From Viola odorata (Eukaryota; Streptophyta; Magnoliopsida; Malpighiales; Violaceae): DNA of 64,000 nucleotides. Of the stretch, positions 47,184 through 58,884 are shown one piece after another. The stretch lies in assembly GCA_963691705.1 (NCBI GenBank), contig OY829537.1:62596304-62660303 (forward strand), in the 5' to 3' direction. Every line of letters starts with the position of its first letter. Position 1 is the stretch's first letter. The position numbers and the translations under genes are program-made. The notes beneath the pieces were generated by a model. That model was not told the DNA's origin and did no database searches. It was given only the letters and a program-made list of their open reading frames with translations.

Positions 47184-50100
47184 CTACTGTGCTTCCAAGT
47201 CCTCCTCAGGTAAGACTAAAGTCAATAAGGAATACTTCACCCGGAGAGAGATCCTCCCCTTCTCAACAACAAGCCTTGCCCCAGAAACAACCCAATAACC
47301 AGGCGTTTCCTGCGGCCCTCTTGTCATCTCTGTCGTATCAACAAACTTGAGCAGCTTTGGAGCTTGGACAGGGACTGGAGGACCACCAGGATATACAGCA
47401 GAATTTATATTTACATCAGCTGCCCGTGGCGGTGGCTTCTGTACTGATGTGAAGTGATGACTGATTAAAGTTGATAAGAGGCCAGACTTTGGTGCTAACC
47501 CCGGTGATCCATCCCACTCAGGATGTTTTACAAGCATAGCTCCCGATAAGGTTGAGAATCGAAGCCGTAAGAAGAGAATGTTTTTAAATCCAGAGCTATC
47601 AACCTCTAATTGTGCTCCTGTTACTATGGACAGATCTTCTTCAGACTCAACAGGGGCTGTGCAAACATGAGAGAAATTCTTCCATTGAACTTTCTCATAG
47701 TATTTGCGATCATACCGCTCTCGACCAAAATTTCCACTTGGATCATCTCTGAGTTGGAAGATTTTGGGAAGAGAGGAAAGGTGCTGCAAGTGTATTGCCA
47801 AATGATTGCTTCTTTTACCTTCAAGATAAAGCCGAAGCCCAGTGACTGGCCTCTTTCCCACATCAACCTAACAGGGAAATCATAAATAAGTAAAAAGAAG
47901 ATTTTACTAGAACAGGAAATCCAGATCAATTACTAGTTTTGACATTCTCTACAGCATTGTATGTACAACACATCTAACTGAGTCAATTCTCTACAGCATT
48001 GTATGCACTTTTCGAAAGCTATAATAAAATTCTGTTTTCCTTTGTTGCTATTTGAATCTTCTGATTATTGACTTGAAAGAAGTTTTATCCACCAAACTCA
48101 CAATAAGAATCCTAATTCTTGGATATTAAGATTAGCTAAAGTGTTGGGTTGAGTCTCTACATAAGCAAGTTGTTATCACTAACTTTAGAATGAGGCTCGT
48201 TTCATCCGGATAAGAGATAGGGTGGCACAATTAATCCTTAGTTCTGACTCCCTTAAAAGCATAGCTCGTTATATCCAACAACATTTCATGATATATTATA
48301 AACCACATTTTCATGATAAATTTATGTCTCTGCAGGAAACCAAACATCAGCCAGGTCACCTAACATCATGAACTGTAGTTATTTCCAGTCAATTCTTACT
48401 ACAAACAAATAGCTCCAAATGTAACAAAGCAACTGCAATTTTTCTGGACAGCAAAATACTAAAGCTCATTTGGACAACAAAAACCTATCCAAGTTATTCC
48501 GTTTATCTTTTTTAGTGTTCATAACATACATTTACTTTAGCTGGTCTTCTATGTTGGTTCAAGCCTGTTCTATCAAATGTAACGACTCCCCCCAGTGGCC
48601 CAAATTCCTTTTATTTGTCATCTCTTTTGCTATCTACTCAAAAAGTAACAACCTCAATATAAACTCACATTAAATTTTGTGTAATTTCATGGATTGCTGT
48701 AGCCACATGCACAACAATAAGAAAAATAAAGGTAATGACGGTTGCCCTCCTCATAAACATCTACTCCCTCTGTTTTCTAAAGGATGACTCTTTAACTATA
48801 AACCCACATACCAAGGAGGTAGTTATCCAAATAATTGTTGACATGAGTATGCTTAATTAATTAATTGTAATCCCTTAATTGACCACCAGACACTTGATGT
48901 CAATAGTGGGAAAAGGGAAGGATTGATGATAAGGTATTGGAAAGGTAAAAAATGCAACTAACAACATTGGAACCATAAAATGGACTACTAATTGGAATTT
49001 TTTTTTAGACAAATCCGACATCTTTTAAAAAACGGAGGGAGTACAGAGGATAAATATTGGAAACTAACAGAAGCACATCAACAAGATTCAGCAGACCAAC
49101 ATACTTGGACAAAATTCAGTTATACATAATGATTTCACCACAACAGAGAATGCCAAAAGATCTAGCACAGTCAAAGTAAAATACAAAACTAGCTTTATAG
49201 GAGAAGAATGTTTACTGGAGTAGTGTTCACGAAAAGCTTTGGGCCCATAAGACTGAACTGTAAAGAAGATGTGTTTTGCTGCTTCCGCTGAGGACCAAGA
49301 GGAAGGTCACTGAACACAGGCGCCCACTGCCTTGGCAACTGAAATTCCAAAAATTGGTGTAGCTCATCAATTGGGGGCTTATCTGCAGGTATTAGCAATA
49401 GAATGAAAGTTAATCAAAATGGGGAAAATCATGCAGCAGTAAGCAAACGGTAGGTATTGGATAAATCAAAATTGCAGGGGGGAGGGGGATCACAGGTGCC
49501 TGAACAGGAATTTCTAAGTAGTATATATATTGACACACACACACACACACACACACCTACATGCACATACATAGTCAAGATATTTTACTTACACCGTAAA
49601 TACAGATTTATAGCATGGCTCAAGAATCCACTCCCTGGGACTCCATTCAAAAGTGAGGTAATTGGAATAAAGGACATTGAGATAACATCTGGCTCAGATT
49701 GTACGCTATGTAACCACTCACTGTGAGAAAGGATTCGATTGTCACTTCCACCTCTCCTCTTGTAAATTCTTGTGATATCCTACAGTTACAGCAGTTAGTA
49801 TCAACTAGAGAAATTATAATGTCATCCAAGGGAAACACCACGAGAGCAAACCCTTTAGCAGGTGACTTTCACCAGCATACCAAGAACTTATTAATTGTGA
49901 AAATGAGCTGTAAATATTAATCAAGGTACCTCCTTGTTGGAGTAAGAACTTGATATACCCATATCAGCAAACCTCAACCTATGCTCCCTGATTTCAAACT
50001 GGAAAAAGAACAATTTAGGATTTGAATGCTGGAAGGTAAAAAATGGGCTAAATATTACGAGAAAAATTGTTAATGGTGTAAAATAGATTCAGTTCCTAGG

Positions 50101-53100
50101 GATTCTCCGTCAGAGGATAAAAAGAAACTACTTGAAACATAGCCACAGAATTTGATCCCTTAACTTTAGAACCTCAATCTTTACACATATCAATAACACA
50201 TTAAGATCCAAATACCTATTCATTGTGTACTACATATGGGCACTGTGTGTGGTTCACTGGAAATGCAAAGAAACAGATCTGAATTAACAACTTGGACTAA
50301 GCTTTAGCTCAGAAAGATGTCCACTTCCTACATGTTAACTAGGAGGGCCAATGTCAAGGCTTCAATCTGTCTATGGGAGGGTAATGTACAAATAATAAAA
50401 CAAAACAGGGAAAAAAGAAAACTGAAAAATCATCGACCTAGAACCATAACTAGCAGGATTCTGCAGCTAACCGAAAGTCAGGCATTTTATTTTGGAGCTT
50501 AAAGTCAAGCAATGGAATGTGCGCACAAAAAAGAATAACAGCAGTAGTATAAATGATAAAAGAGAGAAAAGAAGGAGAAAACTAGCTTTTACCATTTCCA
50601 GATACAATTTATAATTCATAAAAGAATTAGATTGAAGCACTGAGTTTTTACTTTAAGCATCACAAGCCCAAGTTCAAGTATCAACTAGCGCCATGGCAAC
50701 AAATGGCTGTTGAATAATAATATTCACACTTGTTATCATAAATAGTAAAAACTGACCAGATGCTGGTAGAAAAATGCAGTAAGCAGGCATTTCTTCGATT
50801 AGTAAACCTACAGCATGCCTCATTTGATGTATACTTGTCATCCTCAAGAAAATATATTAATCAACACCTCACTGGCTAACACCACAAAATACTTCTGTTC
50901 TGAATCATCATCCCAAGCAATATATATTGGTTACTAATTGTAATTGAGTTTACACACAAAAATCATTTAAGAAACCACACCCAGCCAGTCAAATCAATGC
51001 TCGACATTCTTAAAGATACCAACGAACATCATAACAACCCATCTATTCGCGCAATCCATAATACTAGAGCAAGAATCCCAATTAAGAAACACATCCAATC
51101 ACACCAAGGTTCTAAGAAAAATTATGCATTTATAGTTATACAATGGCCAAAGCCCTTTTTCACCCTTGAGCTCTCTTACTTGGTCAATTTCACCTTTTTT
51201 TTCCTTTTCTTGGTCAACCTCCAATTTTAAGCTATTGTTAGGTTTGTTTTAGCACCTCATTGACATAAGAGGAACAATAAGCTCTCTTTTTATTTTTCTT
51301 CTCCCAACATGAATATAAAATAGTTTACATCTAAAAAGAAAATTAAATATAAAAAAAAAACCAAAACTGGAGAGAATTCCTTCGTTCCTCCACCACTGTC
51401 ATTTAAGTCCCCGTATCTTTCTCTCCCAATCCAACTGCAATCACCTTTACTTAAGACCTTTCACACAGCTGTTTCCTACGATCCTGGTAAGCTATAACCT
51501 TCCAATCAATAGTTCAATAACCCATGTTAAACTTTTCTACAATATTTAAGAACCCCACAGTTCAATGATCCTTCTAATTTATCTGCTCTTCTCTTGGTAT
51601 CCCTTTTCCTTTGGCAATTCACAGAATACATGGTCTCCCTGATTGTGAACACCCGAGTTGACAATGTCTGCAATGAAGGATTAAAGTGGTGGCAGATTCA
51701 TAAACTGGCGACAACTCGGTGATAAGTTAAGGTAGCTATAGCAATCAAGACGGGCACTATGTGGCTAAACATCATATATAATATAGATGATATTGTGGTG
51801 GCAGACATTATTAGTGGCAAATCTGTGGGTTGTAGACTAATGGGCGCAAGTTTTTGGTGGATTCTTTCATTAGTCTATTAGTGGCGGTAGATGGTTTGAC
51901 TTAAAGGTGCAGATGCAGGTGAGGGATGGTGATTTGGATGAGCGCCATCAGATAGTGTTGGGTTGTCATGAACCTGTGTGAGAGAGCTGTAAGGAAGAGG
52001 GATAGGAGAAACTGAGAAGGAAAAAATATTATATTGCTTTCTTTTCAGTTAAAAATTGTTGCCATGTTGCATTGCTGGTGGACATGGCTGTGAGTCTGTG
52101 AAAATATGGTTCCGTGGCATTTAAGCTTAGACAATTAATAATTTTTTTTAAAAGAAAAAGGAAAAATCAGAGCGAGAGAGGCTAGTGAGGATTTCCAATT
52201 TCTTGGTTGCTTCAATAAAACTCTTTCGTGAGCATTTGTGTTGGGAAAAAAATTATGAATTTTGTATTACAATGGGTATCTACCGAAGAGACTAATCTCT
52301 TTTGTTTTTAAAATTTTGAAGAACAAATTGCCTTTTTCAGTTAATTTGGATTTTTAGATATATTTTTCATTGACGCAATTTGCTCTTTTTGTTAAGAAAG
52401 TGATAAAAGGAATGGCATCCTGGTCTTTCAATGTGCTTGAGGGCTAAATAAAGCATAAAGTTGGCATTTGACCAAGACACAAAGTTGAGAGGTGAAAGCG
52501 ACCAAATGATAGAAGGTGCTGCATAATGGTCAGAAAACTAAATATAACAATCAGTCATACTGTATGGCTCATGTGAATAATAAGTGTCAAGATAGCAAAT
52601 GTTATGTTCAATACTTCAATTTCAAATCAAAAGCAGCATAGAGCAATTAACCACAAACCTTGTTGTCCTGATAACCTTCCTGTGAAGATACACCACAGTG
52701 CCCATTCATATCTAAAAACCTTTTATCTGCCATCTCCTTTATTCTCTTTTGTAAATCAGCGGGCTGAAGGGTTGAAGAATGATGTTGCTTCACGTATATT
52801 ACATCCTTCCCCCCCATCTTCACTCCAACAATAATATGAGTACCAAACGTCTCGATAAACCTGAAACATTTAAATACATAAGCCAATCTTCTTTCAGGGC
52901 AAAAACCACATAAGTTATTTATATATAGGCAATATTTTTTTATGGACATGCAAAAAAGAAATAATAAAGAAACAACAACTAAGCAACTTCTACACAAAAC
53001 ATGATGAAATATCTTAAGAATTTAGCCCTATGTGAATGGAATTGCTTACTAATGGAAATCAAATTCAATTCCTTCAGTCACTCAACCAGCACGCATGAAG

Positions 53101-54839
53101 TTACGCACTCATCAGTAGGATGGCAATGGTGGCATAATATATACAACTCTTTTTTTCCTTTTCCCATTGTGTGTCTCGATGCACTTATGCACATTCCTAG
53201 TACAGAGGAGGCAGCAATAAGCTAATGGAAGTTTAGTAACGCACTTAATTAGAGCCTATTCTATAGTGCCATACATGCTAGAATTGTATAAAATCATATA
53301 CCCACCTTCTACAAAAGCTGAAAAACTAGCAAAAATATGTTAGAAATGACAGGCTCAAAGGAAATTGAGAATAGGTTATGCCTCTTATTTGTGGCAACCT
53401 CAGGCAATATGACTTTTGTACTGCAGAACAGAAAAGCAATTTCAACCTCTTCTCCAATTTCTTTACGCAAGTTTTTCATTCAAAGTATTCTACGTGCAAT
53501 GCTATAATGTTAATTGAAATGATAACAGAACAGTTTTACCAGTTTATAAATTAAATACATTAATGAGTTTTAGTAAAGCATTGAGATTCTGAAACTATGC
53601 ACAACTGTCCTGTCCATTTTTTGGTGCATTTCTTGCACTCGGGTTTAAAAAGAATGAGGCTTCCAATCTTCCTAATTTTAGGCTTTAAAGGAGTATACTA
53701 TGAATGTAATAGGTTTAAAGTCTAAAATAAAATTAAAACATTTTATGAATACCTCTATTAATTCCCCTCTCTGTCTTTATATACTGACAAATACTTCTAT
53801 CACTGTATGAAACCGTCATGCCAGACACACAAGGTAATGATTGTGTTGCATGCAAAATAATAACTAAAAATAGAAAATAAATAAATTTTACCAGATAGCA
53901 AAAGTTCATCTAAGAAGTTATTAATAGCATTCACGTAAAAGTTTTAAAACTCAGCTAAGGAAAGACGCTGTTTACAATATGACACCATTATGACAGCTTA
54001 CTTTGCTAATGCAGCAGGATCCCATGATGAGGGGACGGCTCTCTTTACATGATCACATAGCACTATCTGAGACTTCTCTAAAGCAACTGTATATAGTGTA
54101 ATAAACACCCCATCAAAAGCAAGTGTTTTCGTGATAGCTGCATCTTTTTGCCAACAACCAGGGAATTCAAACATGGCATTGAAAAGACCAGAAGGAATTT
54201 TTCCAGTCAACGACAATTCCTGATTGAACTGCTCTGACATCTGGAAGGAATTGGAAAAAATAAGAGCAGATGAGAAGGAGGATCAAGAAAAGTAAGAAAC
54301 AAAAGAGAATCATTAACTTTTCAATTATCTATCTCAGGTGGTGAAACAACTAAACTCGCATAATCATCCTGATGTGACAAAACCATGGGAAAGGGGAAGC
54401 GTAGAGGAGGAAGAAAGAATAGACACAAGAAAAGCAGTGCAATTACATGTTGAATAAGCTAGTATTGTAACGAAGCTACATGACACATCAAAGTTTACAA
54501 TCCAGAAGCAAAAAGATTGATCATTCAAACAGGTATCATGCCATAAAAGAAAAGAAGAAGAATATCACCTACCTGTTGGAATGACAAGACATCAGACCTA
54601 AAGCGGGTTCGTTCCCCTTTATCGCATTTTATCGATTTGGATACATTTGGGATTGAAATCCCACCAGGCAAAGCAATTTCTTGACAATCCTTGGTACCTT
54701 CATCAATCTCAATTAACCGCAAATGTTTAGGATCACCTTTACAATATTTCAATCTCAAATCAACTGCAATATCATATCCACGCCCTATTGATGCAATTGC
54801 AATCTCAGCTGCTTTATGCGCTGGAACCCTAAGTGCCAT
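47184..54839 (-). CDS. MACPF-domain protein of the CAD1/NSL1 family, seven exons
   Basis: Exons (minus): 54839-54573, 54240-54002, 52860-52659, 49998-49930, 49779-49593, 49382-49216 and 47867-47184. All splice sites are GT-AG and in phase, giving 604 residues. It starts MALRVPAHKAAEIAIASIG and ends in the conserved block RPVTGLRLYLEGKRSNHLA...GYWVVSGARLVVEKGRISL. The MACPF signature is FGTHIIVGVKMGG (about residues 174-186), with Phe where many members have Tyr or Trp. No signal peptide is seen. In Arabidopsis four such proteins exist; CAD1 and NSL1 restrain salicylate-dependent cell death, and by recall this one is closest to At4g24290. Role here is inferred. Length matches the family, and there are no lesions. 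Confidence 0.93.
48764..49041. mobile_element. Stowaway-type MITE in intron 6 of the MACPF gene
   Basis: Left end CTCCCTCTGTTTTCTAAAGG and right end AACGGAGGGAG form terminal inverted repeats of the Stowaway (Tc1/mariner) type. It is flanked by the TA duplication (48762-48763 and 49042-49043). 278 bases, no coding capacity. It was presumably moved by a mariner-like transposase elsewhere in the genome. Confidence 0.88.
49533..49556. repeat. (AC)12 microsatellite
   Basis: Uninterrupted AC dinucleotides in intron 5 -- that is, between exons 5 and 6 -- of the MACPF gene. Confidence 0.95.
49999..52658 (-). other. Long intron 3 of the MACPF gene
   Basis: 2.66 kb between exons 3 and 4, AT-rich. 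No exon, RNA gene or clear transposon is recognised in it. The splice sites are CAAG|GTTTGT and TTTCCAG|TTTG. Confidence 0.7.
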
Positions 54840-54853
54840 TATTCACCACACAT
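54839..54853 (-). CDS. Four-codon upstream reading frame overlapping the MACPF start codon
   Basis: The minus strand reads ATGTGTGGTGAATAATGG: an ATG, three more codons, then TAA, whose last A is the first base of the main ATG. This stop-start overlap suggests reinitiation control of translation. It depends on the leader being transcribed from upstream of 54853. Confidence 0.5.
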   Translation of the reverse strand: MCGE

Positions 54854-55440
54854 CACTGCTCTTCAAGTCTTTACCAATCCTATGACTTGAAATTCTGGAA
54901 AACAATCCAAAAACATCCATTTCAGCTCCACCAAATACAGATTAAAAAAATAATGGTGATTCCCGTGCATGGTAAAACAAAATTTTACCTAAATAAGCTA
55001 AAATGTAAAAATGCTACTACCTCAAGCTAAACCATATTCCTCATTATTTTCTAAAATCAATATAAGACTGTATAACATCCTAGAGTTTAACTGAACTCAC
55101 ATTTTATTTTCAGAAACGAATCCATCAATAAAAAAAAGAATTATAAAGAAACATGCAATTCGAGAAATTAGAAATGCGCAAAAGCTATGACGAGAAAACT
55201 AGATCTAAGATATTCCTTTTTCTGCTGTGATGAAGGAATTACATGCAGATGAAGAGAACTCTTACATTAGACTGGAATCGAAAAGAGCGAGCAAAGCCGT
55301 TAATCACCTCCCATGGATACAGACGACAGAAAAGTTGAACGCCACGAGTACGGTAAATAACTGAGCCGTGGTTTCTGTTGCCACTGGCAATAGTGACTAA
55401 CAGAGAGCTAGACAGATTCAGACTCGGACCGGAGGGACCG
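54840..55440 (-). promoter_or_regulatory. 5' leader of the MACPF gene with a probable leader intron
   Basis: A good acceptor (TTTTCCAG|AATTTC, exon starting at 54894) and a plausible donor (AAT|GTAAGAG after 55266) define a leader intron at 55265-54895. The first leader exon would lie at about 55267-55440. Leader introns are frequent in plant genes. The transcription start is not defined by the sequence. Confidence 0.45.
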
Positions 55441-55739
55441 AAAAACCCTAGTAAAAAGTAGTAAAAACAAGAATTCAGGTTTTACTTTCCCGGAGCAAAA
55501 TAAGTGTATCATCTTTTTCTTCTCTTTAATTCTCTTTCTCTTATAAAAAGAAATATATATAATTTACAAAATGTTTTAAAGCTTTAAATATTTATTATTC
55601 GAATCTCATCCCGATTATAAAAAAAGAAAAAAAAACATAAACTGGTCACAAACCTATGCCATAATGTACACCTGTTTATCATTACTTTTAATTCCCTTGC
55701 TTCTTCTTATGTTCCCCATTCTCTATACAATTTCAACAA
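55441..55739. other. AT-rich spacer before the plastid insertion
   Basis: About 300 bases. It presumably contains the MACPF promoter. Nothing else is recognised. Confidence 0.4.
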
Positions 55740-56246
55740 AATGGGCTAAATATAATTCATCTTGAGATTGACTTAGATGAATCATTCTTTGAATGACTCA
55801 TTTATTATTATGTTTTATTCCTAATTGATGCATAAGTTTAAGATAAATAAGAAAATGGAACACAATAAAAGCATATTCAGGATCGGAATCGTGAAGAGTA
55901 CTGTCCAATCATTTCTACCAATTTAAAATCCTAATTTTTTTTTATTATTTCAATTATATGGAAATACCTTTTTGATAATTAAAATAATCTCTATTAGTAA
56001 TCCTTTGTGTATTTTTGTGTTCCTAACCATTTACTTTTTTTTCTTCCTCAAATCGATTATTAGCATTATGGTAATACATATAAATGATAGTAAAAACTCA
56101 ATAAGGTTGATTCCGTTTAGCCCGCTTCAAGCCTGGATGATTAACCATCCAATCTTGGGGCAAAAAATATTGTCTTCTTATGTTTATTGTTTATTTCTAT
56201 TTTACTCTTGTACATAGAAAATGAGTCTCATATGTTTTACTCGCAC

Positions 56247-56342
56247 ATAGAGATATGGATAATGCCCAGAGGGTTGATGGTATTTCATAACTAATTGATT
56301 GAGTAGCGGCTCGCAGACCACCTAAAAAGAAATATTTATTAT
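56247..56342 (-). pseudogene. ndhA: ndhA exon 1 end (plastid-derived)
   Basis: Encodes [20 protein letters not shown] and [13 protein letters not shown], matching the end of exon 1 of plastid NADH dehydrogenase subunit A. At 56246 the sequence becomes GTGCGAGT, the typical start of a plastid group II intron. Only a fragment remains. Confidence 0.82.
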
Positions 56343-56773
56343 TGAATCCATATTGGTGGCAGCTTCGAATAAATGATAAATTAACTCTCTTGCTCGAAAA
56401 ATATAGAAGAAAGGAGTTTGTGTACCAATATGACAGATGAGAAGCTATACGACTCAACTCCAACATAATTACTCTAATATAACTAGCTCTTTTAGGGCCT
56501 TGAATATTTTCCAAATGTTCTGGCTCATTCACTATTATTGCTTCTATGAACATAGTAGATAAATAATCGTGTTACATAAGGCAAATATTATATAATTTTT
56601 CGATTTTTCGCAATTTTTTTCATTCCTCTTTGTAAACAACCTGATATAGGTTCACAGTCAATAATATGTTCCCCGTCTAGAGTAAGTATGAGTCGCAAAA
56701 CACCATGCATTGACTGGTGTTGTGGACCCATATTGACTATCATGAAGTCATTTTTTGTTGTCGGTACATTCAT
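56343..56773 (-). pseudogene. ndhH: ndhH 5' part (plastid-derived)
   Basis: Starts [19 protein letters not shown] at 56773, then has a stop near 56588 and frame changes. [20 protein letters not shown] follows in 56553 and below. The remnant ends at LFEAATNM, where it is joined to ndhA. About two thirds of the gene is deleted. Confidence 0.88.
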
Positions 56774-56885
56774 AGGGGTTTCCTCGATTCATTCTTGCAT
56801 GAATTACTGAAAAAGAAAAGAAGTTCATAAAAATTCAAGATCTGATAAATCAACTAATAAAAAAAAATTCTTCAAATTAACGAAA

Positions 56886-57144
56886 TTTTGATTCCCGAAT
56901 ATCTAAACAGCCAATCAATTCTTTATAACATCAATTTTTTTGCCAAATAAGACAGTAGTCGTTGGAGTTTTTCTCGAAGTTTCCGTAAACCCCTTTGAGA
57001 TAAATGGTCTTTTCTACGCAATTCCAAATGGAAACTAAGTCTTCTTATCTTATTAGTAAAACTTACTATTTGAAATTCAACGGATCCTTCATTTTCTTCC
57101 TTGTCATCTTGTGAAATAATTGAAATAAATGAAGATTTTACCAT
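56886..57144 (-). pseudogene. rps15: rps15 (plastid-derived)
   Basis: [20 protein letters not shown] to [20 protein letters not shown] matches plastid ribosomal protein S15. A small deletion near 56940 truncates the frame; the tail ELIGCLDIRES continues in another phase. Not expected to be functional in the nucleus. Confidence 0.88.
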
Positions 57145-57259
57145 AAAATGAAATCCCCTCTCTTTTTAATTTTAAGATAATTTTATTGATCAGTAATAAT
57201 AAATAACGAGATATTAAATAATAATGTCAGTTCATTTTAATATGACAAATATACCTTTA

Positions 57260-58195
57260 CTGAATTTTTAATCATGGATATATATATCTGTATTCTTATA
57301 ATATTGAATCGACTGGCATTATTGGTATCAAACCAATAACGATTTATTGAAGCTAAATCTTCTAATCGATACATGAGCCAAAGAAAAAGCTTTAATTTAA
57401 TTAATTTGTTTCTATCTTTATTATCACTATCAAAATGTTTTGCTTTTATCTATAATGTGATCACAACTCTTTACGCTAGTAACAATGAAATTTTTGGCAT
57501 TTATATGATTTTTTTTATTTTTTGAATTTAAAGAAATTAGAATTCTCAATTCTCTACGATGTTTAGGAGATAAAAGATTTTCAATAACAATAAATCATAA
57601 TCATTTGTGTCCTCATTTCCAGTTATCTTTGTATCTTTGATTAATATGTTGTTTTCTCTTCTGAATCAATAAAAGACTTATGGTTTGATACATAATAGAT
57701 TTTCCATCATTTTTTACCGATAGATAGGTTGGTTCGACAATCAATATTCCTCTTTTATCAATTCTATAAAAATTAAATTTTTCTAAATCGTTAAAATATC
57801 TAAACTCAATTCCCCTCTTTGAATAGAGGATATAAAAAATTCTCGTGGATTTTCCAGTCTAAGCTAGAGACAATAGACTTTGATATTATTGATTAGTTTT
57901 TGATTTAAAGAACTATCCCACTGTAATTAAGAGCCTAAATACCTTCTTTTTAAAAAAAAAATTAAGTTTTGCTTCCTTATTCCTTTTGGATTGCTTTTTC
58001 ATTATACCTTTTTCATGTCTTATCCTGCATATTCTTCTTTAATGTCCTTTTCTCGATTTGTGAAAATTGATCTAAGATCCGCTTGGTCTTTAGATTCTTT
58101 TTGTTCATGCTTTCGATTCTCTAATTCAATAGATTTTTTTCATTTGATGATAGAGATAAACTTCTCTTTTCTTCAAGTTGTTTATTAAGACCTAA
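57260..58195 (-). pseudogene. ycf1: ycf1 (TIC214) 3' part (plastid-derived)
   Basis: Readable across several frames: [40 protein letters not shown] and, at the end, [13 protein letters not shown] and IRIQIYIS. These match the C-terminus of plastid Ycf1/TIC214. Many stops and indels. Confidence 0.8.
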
Positions 58196-58299
58196 TTACT
58201 TAGAGATCTTTCAAGCCTTTTTTCCTCCCTAATTGGTCAATTAAGAATTGGTCGAAAGTACATTCCTAAAAAATAGGTACATCCCAAATCTATTCTAAT

Positions 58300-58798
58300 T
58301 GATAACAATAGAGGCAATTCCAGGGGCATTGCCGTCTTTACACTCAGCAATAAGGCCGGATTACTGTAGCTCCAATCGAGCGCGCCTCACCAAAGATGTC
58401 GCCCTTCACCAAGCGAGGAACCCTGGGATGGTCGACATCAGCGGGAGGGGGGGGGGGGGGGGGGGGTCTCACGCGTTATCTGCCCACGCGCACGACATTA
58501 TCCCATCCCAGGTCAGCCATGACGTCACTCGAGGTGTTATCTCTCCTAAGATAACGCCCACACCTTAGAGGTAACGACCACATTTGCGCCTATAAATACC
58601 CCACCATTCAAGATGAGAGGTAAACCTGTGATTGCTAGTCGAACCCCTGCCATTTGGAACAGCCATACTGACTTAAGCATCGGAGTGTCTACGCCAGAGC
58701 CCCCCTCCGGCACTTTGCAGGTACATCGGACGGCGAGTATAGCAACTTCAAGCAGCCATAGTCCTCAACCCTGGTTCCCAGAAGTCCGAATCTTATCA
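58300..58798 (+). repeat. 5' LTR of element F
   Basis: TGATAACAATAGAGG to GAATCTTATCA, 499 bases. It shares the LTR layout of B (gatggtcgacatcagcgg, a TATA-like CTATAAATA near 58592, gacttaagcatcggagtgtc). Contains a run of 20 G at 58447-58466, where B has 5-7 G. Confidence 0.85.
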
Positions 58799-58801
58799 AA
58801 C

Positions 58802-58819
58802 TGGTGCTTTCATTGAGAG
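58802..58819 (+). other. Primer binding site of element F
   Basis: TGGTGCTTTCATTGAGAG, identical to that of element B, three bases after the LTR. Confidence 0.75.
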
Positions 58820-58884
58820 CTTTGGTTCTATTAAGTGAGCGTCCTTAATAACCAAGCTCTGTTTTTCTCGGAGATTGAAGGATC

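Larger units (their letters stand above)
55740..58260 (-). other. Nuclear plastid DNA insertion (NUPT): ndhA-ndhH-rps15-ycf1 segment
   Basis: On the minus strand the order ycf1 end, rps15, ndhH start, ndhA is exactly that of the small single-copy region of angiosperm plastomes. All genes are broken, so it is an old nuclear copy, not contamination by intact plastid sequence. The part 56110-58195 is firm. The left edge, in the ndhA group II intron, is uncertain between about 55740 and 55960. A deletion of most of ndhH and the start of ndhA is visible at about 56343. Element F begins about 40 bases to the right. Confidence 0.87.

Noticed and set aside
49533..49556. The AC repeat as a regulatory or novel element
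   Set aside because: It is an ordinary dinucleotide microsatellite in an intron.
56923..57144. rps15 as a functional transferred gene
   Set aside because: Truncated by a deletion, with no transit peptide, and flanked by equally decayed plastid neighbours.
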